Assembly: GCF_036010485.1 (NCBI RefSeq)
Contig: NZ_CP108568.1
Span: 372,001-436,000 of the forward strand
Length of the DNA: 64,000 bases
Source: Streptomyces sp. NBC_01198
GTDB lineage: Bacteria; Actinomycetota; Actinomycetes; Streptomycetales; Streptomycetaceae
Direction: 5' to 3'
Shown here: positions 35,700 through 45,237 of the stretch, in pieces
How positions within the stretch are numbered: position 1 is the stretch's first letter
Layout: the number at the start of each line of letters is the position of its first letter
Translations under genes and position numbers: made by a program
The notes under the pieces: generated by a model
What the model was told of the DNA's origin: nothing
Databases searched by the model: none
The model's input: only the letters and a program-made list of their open reading frames with translations

Positions 35700-36146
35700 A
35701 TGCACGCCGGACCCCACGATGTGCTGGAATTGGCGATGGACGGCTTGTTCAGACGGCGTGGTGTGCTCGATCCGTCCCGGGTCGTACCGGGACTCGGCGC
35801 TTCGCTCTCGGAGTCGCTGGCGCTGGGCTATCTGGCCACCGGCTCCTGCGTGCAGCACGAACTCGGCTCGTACCTGGGCCTGGAGAAGAGCACCGTCAGC
35901 CGGCTGGTGGCAGGTATGACCGAGAAGGGCTGGGTCGAGCGCGGCCGCGACCCCGACAACCGCCGCTTCCAGAAGGTGGTGCTGACCGGCCTCGGGCGGC
36001 GGGCCGCGACCCAGATCGCCGAGGCGATGCGGCAGCGGCACGAGCGGTGGCTCGCGGCGCTGAGCCCGGAGGAGCAGCAGGCGCTGGCCATCGGGCTGCC
36101 CGCGCTGGTGCGGGCGATGACCGCCGAACTCGGCCCGGACGAATGA
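35700..36146 (+). CDS. MarR-family transcriptional regulator
   Basis: A 148-residue winged-helix regulator. The DNA-binding region runs about residues 41-98: CVQHELGSYLGLEKSTVSRLVAGMTEKGWVER is the helix-turn-helix with recognition helix, and GRDPDNRRFQKVVLT is the wing with the D-x-R signature. The flanking helices would dimerize. The ATG at 35700 has GGAGG 5 bases upstream; a longer frame from 35631 would start within the operator and is rejected. It converges on the end of the NRPS operon with a 17-base-stem terminator between them. Such regulators usually respond to small phenolics or to the pathway product. Autoregulation through the 35629 repeat is inferred. Confidence 0.88.
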   Translation: MHAGPHDVLELAMDGLFRRRGVLDPSRVVPGLGASLSESLALGYLATGSCVQHELGSYLGLEKSTVSRLVAGMTEKGWVERGRDPDNRRFQKVVLTGLGRRAATQIAEAMRQRHERWLAALSPEEQQALAIGLPALVRAMTAELGPDE

Positions 36147-36189
36147 CCGGTGTGCCTGCCGGGTGCGTGACGCCCGGCAGGCACACCGG
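36147..36189. terminator. Perfect 17-base hairpin, bidirectional terminator
   Basis: CCGGTGTGCCTGCCGGG (36147-36163) pairs without mismatch with 36173-36189 around a 9-base loop. It begins directly after the MarR stop and ends 48 bases before the NRPS-A stop, so it serves both converging transcripts. Confidence 0.85.
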
Positions 36190-36236
36190 CAAGGAACGTG
36201 CCCGGCGGGCCCGCGACACCGGCTGTCGGACGTGTC

Positions 36237-39200
36237 CTACCCCTCGGTGCGGCACCAGCCGGCGACCCGTTCCGCGATGGCCTGCTGGGCCGGGGGCGCC
36301 ATGATCGAGTAGTGGTCGGCCGGCCACAGTTCGGTCTCCAGCTCCGTGCAGACCGCGCGCCACGCGGGCACCGGGTCGGGCCGGTCCACCTCGCCCGCCA
36401 CGAAGAGCAGGGCGGGCACCGCGGAGGCGGCGGGGCGGTAGCGGGCCAGCGCCCCGAGATTGGCCGCGTGCACCCGCATCAGCCGTTCGTAGCCGGCCGG
36501 GTCCACCTCGGCCGGCAGCAGGCCGTGCGCGACGGCCGCGTCCCGGGCGGCGGCCGGCAGACCGCCGTCCGGGGCGCCGTCCACCGCGGCGGCCACTGCC
36601 GCGGGCAGCTCGCCGCCCGCGAGGTCGGCGAGGAATTCCAGGTGGCCCGCGGCGTCGGTGCCGGGCTGCCGCAGGTTGGCCAGATCGCTGTCGATCATGA
36701 AGACCCGCACCTGGTGCCCGTCGGCGGCCAGCCGGCCTGCCACCTCGTAGGCGAGCACCCCGCCCATCGACCAGCCGCCCAGCAGGTAGGGGCCGTTCGG
36801 CGTGAGCCGCTGGAGCTCCGCACGGTACGCGGCGGCCATCGCCGCCAGGTCCGCCCGCTCGTCGGCGGGGCCGCCCCTGGCCAGAACCGGGTGCTGGAAG
36901 GCGCGTACGGGCCCGGCCCACAGCCGGGCGAAGTCGGTGTAGCAGCTCACCGAGCCGCCGACCGGGTGGAAGAGGTGCACCTGCTGCCCCGGTCCCGCCG
37001 ACAACGCGACCGAGCAGCCGGCCTGCCGGTCCTGCTCGGACCGGCCCTCCGCGCCCTGCCCGAGCCGTTCGGCCAGCGCCCGCAGTGTCGGCGTCTCGAA
37101 GATCTCCCCGAAGCGCAGGGCCACCCCGAACTCCGCGTCCACCCGGTTCACCAGCCGCAGCGCGAGCAGCGAGTTGCCGCCCAGCGCGAAGAAGTCGGAG
37201 TCCGGCCCGACGGTGTCGGCTTCGAGCAGTTCGCGCCACAGCTCGGCCAGCCGAGCCGCGGTCCTGCCGCCGGGCAGGCCCTCGGCCGCGACGGCGGTCC
37301 CGCCGTCCCGGGCGGCGGCCCTGGCGGCGGCCAGGGTGCGTGCGACGTCCACCTTGCCGTTCGCGGACAGCGCGGGGCGGTCGACCACGTGGATCGAGCC
37401 CGGCACCATGTAGTGCGGCAGCCGGCCGCGCAGCAGGGCCGCCAGCGCGGCGGCGTCCGGGTGCCGGCCGGGTTCGGCGACGACCAGGGCGACCAGCCGC
37501 CTCTGCCCGGCCGGGCCGTCCTCCACGGCGACCGCGCAGTCCCGTACGCCGTCGCACGCACGGACGGCGGCCTCGACCTCGCCCGGCTCCACCCGGAAGC
37601 CCTGGATCTTGGCCTGGCGGTCCTCGCGGCCGAGGAATTCGATGACGCCGCCCGGCCGGTAGCGGCCCAGGTCGCCGGTCCAGTAGAGGCGTTCACCGGT
37701 GGCGGGGTGGGTGATGAAGCGCTCGGCGGTGCGTTCGGCGTCCCGCCAGTAGCCGCGCGCCAGGCCTGCGCCGCCGATGTGGATCCGGCCGACCGCGCCT
37801 GGCGGGCGGACGTCCAGGCGGTGGTCGAGTACCCGCATCGTCTGGCCGGGCAGCGGCCTGCCGTAGGGGATGCTGCGCCACTGGGGGTCGACCCGGCCGA
37901 CCTGGTAGGAGTTGGACCAGATCGCGGCCTCGGTGGCGCCGCCGAGCGCGGTGACCACCGCCTCGGGCCACAGCGCGCGCATCCGGTCGGGCAGCGGGGT
38001 GGGCACCCAGTCGCCGCTGAGCAGGAAGGACCTCAGGGGCGGGCGGGCGGCGGCCGGGGCCTGTTCGGCGACCTCGGTGAGCATCTCGGCGAGCGCGGGC
38101 ACCGAGTTCCACACGGTCACCCCGTGCCGGGCCGCTGATCCGGCCCAGCCGACCGGGTCGGGCCGGCTCGACGCGGCGGGCAGCACCAGGGCGGCGCCGG
38201 CCGCCAGGGTGCCGAAGACGTCCCAGACCGACAGGTCGAAGCTCAGCGAGGAGATGCCGAACACCCGGTCGTCCGGGGCGAGCCGGATCCGCGCGTTGAC
38301 GTCCAGCACGGTGTTGAGCGCGGCGGCGTGCTCGATCATCACGCCCTTGGGGCGGCCGGTGGAACCGGAGGTGTGGATGATGTACGCGAGGTCCCCGGGC
38401 TTCCCGCCGTGCACCGGCGCCGGGGGGTAGGAGACCGGGTCGAGGCTGTCCACGAACAGCACCGGGCGGGCGGTCGCGGCCTCCGGCACCCGGTGGGACT
38501 GCCCGAGCACCACGCGGGCGCCGCAGTCGTCCAGCAGTTCCCGGATACGGGCCTGCGGCAGGCCGGCGTCGACCGGGCAGTAGGCGGCGCCGCAGCGGAC
38601 CACGCCGAGCGCGGCCGCGACCTGCTCCCAGCCCTTGGCCATCACCACCGGCACGATGTCGCCCGCGCCGATCCGCTGCTGGTGCAGCCAGCGGGCGACG
38701 GCCCGCGAGACCGCTTCCAGGTCGCCGTAGGACAGCGTCCGCTCCGCCGTCACGACGGCCGGAGCGGCGGGCCGCAGTGCCGCCTGCCGCAGGAAGCCGT
38801 CCTCAAGGCGGCCTTGCGGCGGCTCGCCGGCCGGCGCGTTGTCCGCGGCGACGGCCGCCCGGTGTACGGACGGCACCGGGTCCGGGGCGGAGCTCGCGCC
38901 GTCCGGACCGGCCAGCGTGTCCAGCAGCCGCGCGTACGCCCGGAACATCGCGTCGGCCAGCCCCGGCGGGAAGGCCTCGTCCACCACGTCCCACACGCAG
39001 TCCACTCCCCCGTGGGCGCCGTCGACGAGCTGGTTGTCGATCAGCACCTGCGGGGTGCGGAGGTTGTTGTGGACCACCCGGCAGGCCGGGCCTTGCTCGC
39101 CGGCGTCCCGGCGGGCCGGGCCGAGCATGCTGTTGAAGACGTACGGCAGGGCCGCGCGGCCGGTCCAGCCGCGGCGGGCGGCCAGCTCGCGGGTCACCTG

Positions 39201-40247
39201 GACCGCGGTGACCTCGCTGTGCGCCATGTCCTGCCACAGCCTGCGCTGCAGCAGCCCGGCGCGGGCGAAGAAGCCGTCCTCGCCGCGCAGGTCCACCTCC
39301 AGCGGCAGGGTGGAGCTGAACTGCCCCACCACACCCGCCGTCTCGGGGTGCGCGGTGGCCCAGTTCTGGTGCAGCACGTTGAGGCAGAAGTGCGGCGAGG
39401 CGGCCCAGGCGCCCAGCGTCTCGGCGAAGACATGCATCATCGCGGCGGCGGGCAGCACCTTGTGCGCGCGGAAGGCGGTCGACAGGCGCTGCCACTGGGC
39501 CCGGTCGAGGCGGTGGGTGCGGCGGACCAGCCGGCCGGGTTCCAGGGTCGCGACCCTGCCGGAGGCCGGCAGCACCGGCGCCTCGGGCAGCGTGTCGAGC
39601 CGGTCCTCCCAGTAGCTCCAGTGCTTGGCGTAGTCGTCGGTGTGCTCGTAGGCGACCCGGGCGAGCACGCAGTCGCGGAACGTCAGGCCGGTGGGCGGGA
39701 GTTCGGCGGCGGGGTCGGTGTAGAGGCGCCACCACTCCTGCTGGAGCTGCCGGGTGCTGCCTGAGTCGAGCAGCAGCAGGCTCATCGCGAGGTGGATGCG
39801 GAAGCGGTGCGGGCGCACCCGGTGCGCGCTGACCTCGAACAGCGGCCGGCCGGTGGGGTCGACACCGCGCTCGCACAGCGCCCGCCGCCGCTCGAGCAGC
39901 GCCGCCTGCCGCTCGGCGGGCGGCAGCCCGGTCAGGTCGGTGACCGGCAGCGCGAACGGCTCGACCTCGGACGGGTCGAGCACCCGCTGCGCGCCCTCGG
40001 CGAGCACGACGGTCCGCAGGTGCTCGTGCCGGGCGATCAGCAGGTCGACGGCCCGGCGGGCCCGGTCGGCGTCGAAGTCGACCATGTCGATCTCGACGTA
40101 CATCGTCGGCCGGAAGCCGCCCAGTTCGATGAGGCTGCTGCTGCCGACCAGGTAGCCGGCCTGCAGGTCGGTGAGCGGGAAGACGTCAGGCGAGGGAGCG
40201 GGCGCCTGCGGCGCCGGGTCGTTCTCGGTGAGCTGCCGCACTGTCAT
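36237..40247 (-). CDS. NRPS-A: Cy-A(Cys)-PCP-TE
   Basis: A 1336-residue NRPS. Cy-type condensation domain (about 20-450): starts VFPLTDLQAGYLVGSS as heterocyclization domains do. Its core motif reads S-LLLL-DSGS (Ser156, Asp161), so the first Asp of DxxxxDxxS is Ser. A domain (about 490-960): [33 protein letters not shown] and GGATEAAIW give the pocket code D-L-W-N-L-S-L-I-W, one step from the cysteine code DLYNLSLIWK. PCP (Ser1026, GGNSLLALRL). TE (about 1090-1330): GWSMGG with Ser1160 and ADHYSIM with His1312. There is no TubC docking domain, unlike the other two NRPSs. It is the last gene of the operon and so the likeliest release point. The ATG at 40247 has GGGGAG upstream and is overlapped by a micro-ORF stop. 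Confidence 0.93.
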   Translation of the reverse strand: MTVRQLTENDPAPQAPAPSPDVFPLTDLQAGYLVGSSSLIELGGFRPTMYVEIDMVDFDADRARRAVDLLIARHEHLRTVVLAEGAQRVLDPSEVEPFALPVTDLTGLPPAERQAALLERRRALCERGVDPTGRPLFEVSAHRVRPHRFRIHLAMSLLLLDSGSTRQLQQEWWRLYTDPAAELPPTGLTFRDCVLARVAYEHTDDYAKHWSYWEDRLDTLPEAPVLPASGRVATLEPGRLVRRTHRLDRAQWQRLSTAFRAHKVLPAAAMMHVFAETLGAWAASPHFCLNVLHQNWATAHPETAGVVGQFSSTLPLEVDLRGEDGFFARAGLLQRRLWQDMAHSEVTAVQVTRELAARRGWTGRAALPYVFNSMLGPARRDAGEQGPACRVVHNNLRTPQVLIDNQLVDGAHGGVDCVWDVVDEAFPPGLADAMFRAYARLLDTLAGPDGASSAPDPVPSVHRAAVAADNAPAGEPPQGRLEDGFLRQAALRPAAPAVVTAERTLSYGDLEAVSRAVARWLHQQRIGAGDIVPVVMAKGWEQVAAALGVVRCGAAYCPVDAGLPQARIRELLDDCGARVVLGQSHRVPEAATARPVLFVDSLDPVSYPPAPVHGGKPGDLAYIIHTSGSTGRPKGVMIEHAAALNTVLDVNARIRLAPDDRVFGISSLSFDLSVWDVFGTLAAGAALVLPAASSRPDPVGWAGSAARHGVTVWNSVPALAEMLTEVAEQAPAAARPPLRSFLLSGDWVPTPLPDRMRALWPEAVVTALGGATEAAIWSNSYQVGRVDPQWRSIPYGRPLPGQTMRVLDHRLDVRPPGAVGRIHIGGAGLARGYWRDAERTAERFITHPATGERLYWTGDLGRYRPGGVIEFLGREDRQAKIQGFRVEPGEVEAAVRACDGVRDCAVAVEDGPAGQRRLVALVVAEPGRHPDAAALAALLRGRLPHYMVPGSIHVVDRPALSANGKVDVARTLAAARAAARDGGTAVAAEGLPGGRTAARLAELWRELLEADTVGPDSDFFALGGNSLLALRLVNRVDAEFGVALRFGEIFETPTLRALAERLGQGAEGRSEQDRQAGCSVALSAGPGQQVHLFHPVGGSVSCYTDFARLWAGPVRAFQHPVLARGGPADERADLAAMAAAYRAELQRLTPNGPYLLGGWSMGGVLAYEVAGRLAADGHQVRVFMIDSDLANLRQPGTDAAGHLEFLADLAGGELPAAVAAAVDGAPDGGLPAAARDAAVAHGLLPAEVDPAGYERLMRVHAANLGALARYRPAASAVPALLFVAGEVDRPDPVPAWRAVCTELETELWPADHYSIMAPPAQQAIAERVAGWCRTEG

Positions 40248-40291
40248 CGCTGTCTCCCCGTCATCGCCGTGATCGGCCTCGGCGCCGTCAT
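40244..40291 (-). CDS. 15-codon upstream micro-ORF coupled to NRPS-A
   Basis: ATG (40291) through TGA (40246-40244) encodes MTAPRPITAMTGRQR. Its own GGGAGG lies 5 bases upstream, and its stop overlaps the NRPS-A start as ATGA. The ribosome-site/start block (GGGAG, then A or G, then CAGCGATGAC) is present twice, once here and once at NRPS-A. It could couple translation from the GMC gene into NRPS-A, or be a by-product of a small duplication. Confidence 0.4.
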   Translation of the reverse strand: MTAPRPITAMTGRQR

Positions 40292-40304
40292 CGCTGCCTC
40301 CCGG

Positions 40305-41861
40305 TCATCGCATCCACTCGGCGGCCCGCTCGGCGAGCATGATGCAGGTGAGGTTGGTGGGGGCGCGCACGATCGAGGGCATCACGGAGGCGTCGGCGAC
40401 CCGCAGGCCCGCCACGCCGTGCACGTTGAGCCGCTCGTCGACGACCGCGCCCGGGTCGTCCGCGGTGCCCATCCGGGCGGTGCCCGCCGCGTGCCAGGTC
40501 GGCGAGACGAAGTTGCCGACCGCCCGGCGCAGCAGGGCGTCGTCGTCCACCATCCGGTCGGTCCACAGGAAGGTCCGCGAGAGCACCGGGGCGAACGGCT
40601 CGGAGCGCACCACCGACCAGGCGAGCCGTACGCCGTTCATCAGCCGCAGCACGTCGTCGGGGTCCGTGCCGAGCCCCAGCCTGATCGCCGGGGCGGCCTT
40701 GGGGTCGGCGTCGGTGAGCTCGACCGTGCCGCGCGAGCGCGGGGCGAGCAGCAGCGCGCCGACCGAGATGCCCGGGTCGCTGCCGAGCACGGCGCCGATG
40801 CCGGGGACCGCCGCGCCGCGTACGTTGGCGACCAGCAGCAGGTTGATGTCCGGCTCCTCGCCGGTGGTGGCGACCCTGGCCAGCGCCTCGTGCCACGGGT
40901 CGCCGTCCCGGCACACCCCGGGTGCCGCGGCGGACCACACCGGCACCAGCGGATGGTCGATCAGATTGCCGCCGACGCCGGCCAGGTCGGCGACCACCGG
41001 CAGCCCCAGCGCGACGGAGCGTTCCGCGGCGCCGATACCGGAGCGCTGGAGCAGCAGCGGGGTGCCGATGGCGCCGGCGCACAGGGTGACCCGGTCGGCC
41101 GCCACCTGGTGGAGCCGCCCGTCGTGGACCAGTTCCACGCCGGTGGCCCGGCCGCCGGCGGCCAGCACCCGGGTGACCTCGCAGCGGTCGAGGACGGCGA
41201 GCCCGGCGCGGCCGCGTACCGGCGCCAGGTAGGCGTCGGCGGCCGAGACCCGGCGCGGCCCGTCCAGGTTGCCGGGGATCGGACCGGCGCCGATGCCGCC
41301 GTCGTTGAGGTCGGGCCGGTCGGGCAGGCCCACGGCGCGGCAGCCGGCCAGGAAGGCGGCCGCGGTCGCCGACAGCCGCCCGGGGGCCGGGCGGCGGATC
41401 GGCAGCGGGCCGTCCGTACCGTGCAGGCCGCGCGGTCCGCCGTCCCGGTGGTCCGCGTCGGACTCCAGGCGGCGGAAGTACGGCAGCACCTGCGCCCAGG
41501 ACCAGCCGGGGTTGCCGGCCGCCGCCCAGCCGTCGAAGTCGGCGGGCAGGCCGCGCAGCGCGATGGCCCCGTTGACCGCGGAGGACCCGCCGAGCGCCTT
41601 GCCGACCAGGTACGGATACTGCCGCCCGATGCCGGGCGGGGTGTCGCCGACGGACGCCGTGTGGTCCCAGTTCGCACCGGTCAGCACCGGGCTGCCGGGC
41701 GGCCCCGCCTGCGGTGCGGGCTCGGTGCCCGCCTCGACCAGCAGCACCCGCCGCCCGGCCTGTTCGGTCAGCCGGGCGGCCAGCACCGAGCCGGCCGAGC
41801 CCGCGCCCACGACGATGTCGTCCCAGCCGCGCCCGAGCACCTCGCCCGCCGCCCGCGCCAT
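40305..41861 (-). CDS. GMC-family FAD oxidoreductase
   Basis: A 518-residue flavoprotein of the glucose-methanol-choline oxidoreductase family. The FAD-binding GAGSAGS is at the N-terminus, with the GMC signature VGKALGGSSAVNGAIALRG near residue 90, a second family block in the CAGAIGTPLLLQRSG segment, and catalytic His in PTWHAAGTARMG near the C-terminus. These enzymes oxidize alcohols to aldehydes or ketones, and some act on tethered or released natural products. The reading frame starts one base inside the stop of NRPS-B (TGATG), and NRPS-A follows after 57 bases, so it is locked into the NRPS operon. Likely roles are oxidation of an alcohol or thiazoline/thiazolidine in the product; the specific step is unknown. 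Confidence 0.9.
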   Translation of the reverse strand: MARAAGEVLGRGWDDIVVGAGSAGSVLAARLTEQAGRRVLLVEAGTEPAPQAGPPGSPVLTGANWDHTASVGDTPPGIGRQYPYLVGKALGGSSAVNGAIALRGLPADFDGWAAAGNPGWSWAQVLPYFRRLESDADHRDGGPRGLHGTDGPLPIRRPAPGRLSATAAAFLAGCRAVGLPDRPDLNDGGIGAGPIPGNLDGPRRVSAADAYLAPVRGRAGLAVLDRCEVTRVLAAGGRATGVELVHDGRLHQVAADRVTLCAGAIGTPLLLQRSGIGAAERSVALGLPVVADLAGVGGNLIDHPLVPVWSAAAPGVCRDGDPWHEALARVATTGEEPDINLLLVANVRGAAVPGIGAVLGSDPGISVGALLLAPRSRGTVELTDADPKAAPAIRLGLGTDPDDVLRLMNGVRLAWSVVRSEPFAPVLSRTFLWTDRMVDDDALLRRAVGNFVSPTWHAAGTARMGTADDPGAVVDERLNVHGVAGLRVADASVMPSIVRAPTNLTCIMLAERAAEWMR

Positions 41862-44800
41862 CAGGCCGGCGCCCCGGCCCGCTTGCGCAGCTCCGCGGTG
41901 AGTTCGGTGACCGTGGGGCTCTCGAACAGCAGCCGAAGGCCCTCGTCGCCCTCGGTGTCGAAGCCGAGGTCCTCGCGCAGCCGGGTCAGGATGCGGACGG
42001 CGTGCAGCGAGTCGGCGCCCATCTCGAAGAGGTTGTCCAGCACCCCGAAGTCGTCGCGCTGCAGCACCTCGCGCCAGATGCCGAGCATCCGCTCCTCCAG
42101 GTCGTCGCGCGGCCCGACCAGCGCTTCCTGGTCCGGTTCCGTCCAGGCGGTGGGCAGCGCCGAGACGTCGACCTTGCCGTTGGCGCTGAGCGGCACGGCG
42201 TCGATGAGCAGGTAGTGCTGCGGCACCATGTAGTCGGGCAGCACCTCGGCGAGCGCGTCGCGTACGGCTTCGGTGTCGGGTTGCGAGCCGGGCGCCGCCA
42301 CCACGTAGGCGACCAGCTGGCGGGCGCCGGTGACGGGGTTGGCGTCCACCCGGACCAGGCCCTCGGCCACGCCGGGCAGCCGGCGCAGGGCCGCGGTGAT
42401 CTCGCCCAGCTCGATCCGGTAGCCGTTCAGCTTGACCTGGGAGTCCAGCCGGCCGAGGAACTCGATGTCGCCGCCGGGCAGGTAGCGCCCGAGGTCACCG
42501 GTGCGGTACAGGCGTTCCCCGGTGACCGGGTGGGTGACGAAGCCGGCCGCGGTGCGCTGCGGGTCGGCCCAGTAACCCTTGGCCACGCCGGTGCCGCCGA
42601 TGTAGAGGTCGCCGGGGGTCCACACCGGGCAGTCCTCGAAGGCCGCGTCGTAGATGTGCAGGGTCTGGTTGGCCAGCGGCTTGCCGTAGGGGATGCGGAC
42701 CCACTCAGGCGGCACCTTGCCGACCGGGTAGCAGACCGACCAGATCGACGCCTCGGTGGCGCCGCCCAGGCTGATCACCCGCGCGGCCGGCTCGGCGGCC
42801 CGTATCGCGTCAGGCAGGGTGACCGGGATCCAGTCGCCGCTGAGCAGCACCGTACGCAGCGTGCCCGCGGCGGTCCGGCCGCCGGCGTCCACCCAGGCCT
42901 GCATCAGTGCGGGCACCGAGTTCCACACGGTGACGCGGTGACCGTCCATCAGCTCGGTCCAGTGCTGCGGGTCGCGGGCGCCGGACGGCGAGGGGATCAC
43001 CACGGCGGCGCCGGCCGCCAGCGTGCCGAAGACGTCGTAGACGGACAGGTCGAAGCTCAGCGAGGACAGCGCGAGGACCCGGTCCTGCGGGCCGACGCCG
43101 AAGCGCTCGTTGATGTCCAGCACGGTGTTGACCGCGCCGCGGTGGTCGATCATCACGCCCTTGGGCGTGCCCGTCGAGCCGGAGGTGAAGATGACGTAGG
43201 CCAGGTCGGTGGGGGCCGGGCCGCTGTCGAGCGGGCCGTCGTCGGCGGCCAGCACCTCGTCGTCGTCCAGGGTCAGCACCTGGACGCCGGCCGGCCACTG
43301 GGCGGAGTCCCGCAGCGCGGCGGAGGTCACCACCAGCTGCGCCCCGCCCAGCTCCAGCACCTGGGACCTGCGGGCCTGCGGCCACGACGGGTCGACCGGC
43401 AGGTAGGCGGCTCCCGACGCGGTCACCCCGAGGGTGGCGGCGACCTGCTCCCAGCCGCGTTCCAGCACGATGCCGACCAGGTTGTCGCGCCGGGCGCCGC
43501 ATTCGAGCAGCCGCCGGGCCAGCCGGTTGGCGTGCCCGGTGACCTGGCGGTACGTCAGCCGGGTGTCGCCGGCGATGACCGCGACCGCGTCGGGGGTGCG
43601 GCGTGCCTGCTCCTCGGCGAGGCCGCACAGCGTGCCGCCGGGCAGCTCCCGGTCCGTGGCGTTGGCGGCGTCGCGCTCGGCCCGCTGCCAGCCGGGCAGC
43701 CGCGGGCGCAGGCCCGGGTCGTCCCAGGCGCCGTCGTCGGCCGCGAGCTGTTCGAGCAGGGCGTGGTAGGCGGCGAACATGTCGTCGAGCAGCTGGTCGG
43801 GGAAGAGCGCGTCGACGCAGTCCCAGTTGTAGAGGAGATCGCCGAACTCCTCCATGATCTGGTGGTCGATCCACACCTGCGGGGTCTGGCTGATGCCGTA
43901 GCCGAGCCGGCCGAAGAAGCCGCGGTCCGCGGCCTGGTCCTGCTCGGGGGCGGAGCCGATGGCGCTGGTGACCACGATGGGCATCGCGGCGCCCAGTCCC
44001 GAGGACATGCTGCGGGCCCGCTCGCGCAGCACCCGCAGCCCGCTGTAGGCGGTGTGCCCGAGGTCGCGCAGCAACTGGCCGCCGAGCCGCAGCGCCCGCT
44101 CGGCGAACGGCTCGTCGCCGGGCTCCTGGACGGCGAGCATGGTCAGCGAGGTGAAGTCGCCGATGATCTCACCGATGCTCGGGTGCAGCGGCGGACGGTC
44201 GAAGAGCGTCAGGTTGAGGGTGAAGCCGTCCTGCCCGGCGGACCACAGCCGCAGCACGTCGGAGAAGGCCGCCATCAGCGCCACCGACGGGGTCAGCCCG
44301 CGCCGCTTGGCCGCGGCCTTGACCGCGTCCCACTGCTCGCGCGGCAGCCGGCCCTGGCGGCGGACGAACTCCACCGACGGCAGCTGTGCGGGCTGCCTGG
44401 CCAGCGGGAGCTCGGGCGCGGGCGGCAGGTCGGCGAGCCGCCCCAGCCAGTACGCCTCCGCCTGCTGGTAGCCGGGGCCCTGGCGGAGCTCCTGCTGTGC
44501 GGTGATGTAGTCGCGGTAGAAGACGCCGGGCGGCTCGGGCAGCCGGTCGGGCCGCTGGTAGCAGATCCGCCAGTCGTGGAAGAGCAGCGCCAGGCTGAAG
44601 AAGTCGATGATCAGGATGTTGAAGCTCAGGTGCAGCCGGTGCCGCCCGTCCCCGACCAGGCTGGTGCGGATCTCGAACAGCGGCCAGGCGTCCGGCTCCG
44701 GGGTGTGCGAGCCCATCTCCGCCCGGATGTGCAGCAGTTCGTGCTCGCGCTGCTGCCGGGACAGCCCGCCCAGGTCGCGCACCGCGATCTCGTACGCCGG

Positions 44801-45232
44801 CACGTCGGGCAGCACCCGCTGCAACCCGTCGGGCTGGACGATCGCCCGCAGCATGTCGTGCCGCTCGATGACGGCGTTCAGGGCGCGGGTGAGGCGGTCG
44901 GGGTCGAGGCCCTTGCCGTCGAGTTCGAAGTAGTAGTGGGTGGAGACGCCGCCCAGTTCGATCGCGGAGCTGCGGCCGATCCAGTACGCCTGCTGGATGT
45001 CGGTCAGCGGGAAGGGCTCGTGGCGCAGGTCGGGGCGCGGCACGACGCGGACGTCCTCGCCGCCGGCCTCGCTGCGGCGCAGCAGCGCGATCAGCTGGTC
45101 GCGCTCGGCCTTGAGCTGTTGGCGCAGTTCCGGGGTGAGCGATCCGGCCGGAGCCACCACGTCGAGACGGTCGTCGACCAGGCGCAGCCTGATGCCGCGC
45201 CGGTGCAGTTCGGAGAGCAGAGCCTGGGCCAT
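41861..45232 (-). CDS. NRPS-B: TubC docking-Cy-A(Cys)-PCP
   Basis: A 1123-residue NRPS without TE. Residues 1-55 (LLSELHRRGIRLRLVDDRLDVVAPAG onward) form a TubC-type N-terminal docking domain. Cy domain (about 75-500): FPLTDIQQAYWIGRSSAIELGG, core NILIIDFFS with Asn205 in place of the first Asp and Asp210 retained. A domain (about 530-1010): [33 protein letters not shown] and GGATEASIW give D-L-Y-N-L-S-L-I-W, the textbook cysteine code. PCP (Ser1075, MGADSLHAV). The expected product is a cysteine residue cyclized to a thiazoline on the carrier. The ATG at 45232 lies 5 bases after the NRPS-C stop. The GMC gene follows with a 1-base overlap. Confidence 0.94.
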   Translation of the reverse strand: MAQALLSELHRRGIRLRLVDDRLDVVAPAGSLTPELRQQLKAERDQLIALLRRSEAGGEDVRVVPRPDLRHEPFPLTDIQQAYWIGRSSAIELGGVSTHYYFELDGKGLDPDRLTRALNAVIERHDMLRAIVQPDGLQRVLPDVPAYEIAVRDLGGLSRQQREHELLHIRAEMGSHTPEPDAWPLFEIRTSLVGDGRHRLHLSFNILIIDFFSLALLFHDWRICYQRPDRLPEPPGVFYRDYITAQQELRQGPGYQQAEAYWLGRLADLPPAPELPLARQPAQLPSVEFVRRQGRLPREQWDAVKAAAKRRGLTPSVALMAAFSDVLRLWSAGQDGFTLNLTLFDRPPLHPSIGEIIGDFTSLTMLAVQEPGDEPFAERALRLGGQLLRDLGHTAYSGLRVLRERARSMSSGLGAAMPIVVTSAIGSAPEQDQAADRGFFGRLGYGISQTPQVWIDHQIMEEFGDLLYNWDCVDALFPDQLLDDMFAAYHALLEQLAADDGAWDDPGLRPRLPGWQRAERDAANATDRELPGGTLCGLAEEQARRTPDAVAVIAGDTRLTYRQVTGHANRLARRLLECGARRDNLVGIVLERGWEQVAATLGVTASGAAYLPVDPSWPQARRSQVLELGGAQLVVTSAALRDSAQWPAGVQVLTLDDDEVLAADDGPLDSGPAPTDLAYVIFTSGSTGTPKGVMIDHRGAVNTVLDINERFGVGPQDRVLALSSLSFDLSVYDVFGTLAAGAAVVIPSPSGARDPQHWTELMDGHRVTVWNSVPALMQAWVDAGGRTAAGTLRTVLLSGDWIPVTLPDAIRAAEPAARVISLGGATEASIWSVCYPVGKVPPEWVRIPYGKPLANQTLHIYDAAFEDCPVWTPGDLYIGGTGVAKGYWADPQRTAAGFVTHPVTGERLYRTGDLGRYLPGGDIEFLGRLDSQVKLNGYRIELGEITAALRRLPGVAEGLVRVDANPVTGARQLVAYVVAAPGSQPDTEAVRDALAEVLPDYMVPQHYLLIDAVPLSANGKVDVSALPTAWTEPDQEALVGPRDDLEERMLGIWREVLQRDDFGVLDNLFEMGADSLHAVRILTRLREDLGFDTEGDEGLRLLFESPTVTELTAELRKRAGAPA

Positions 45233-45237
45233 GATGT

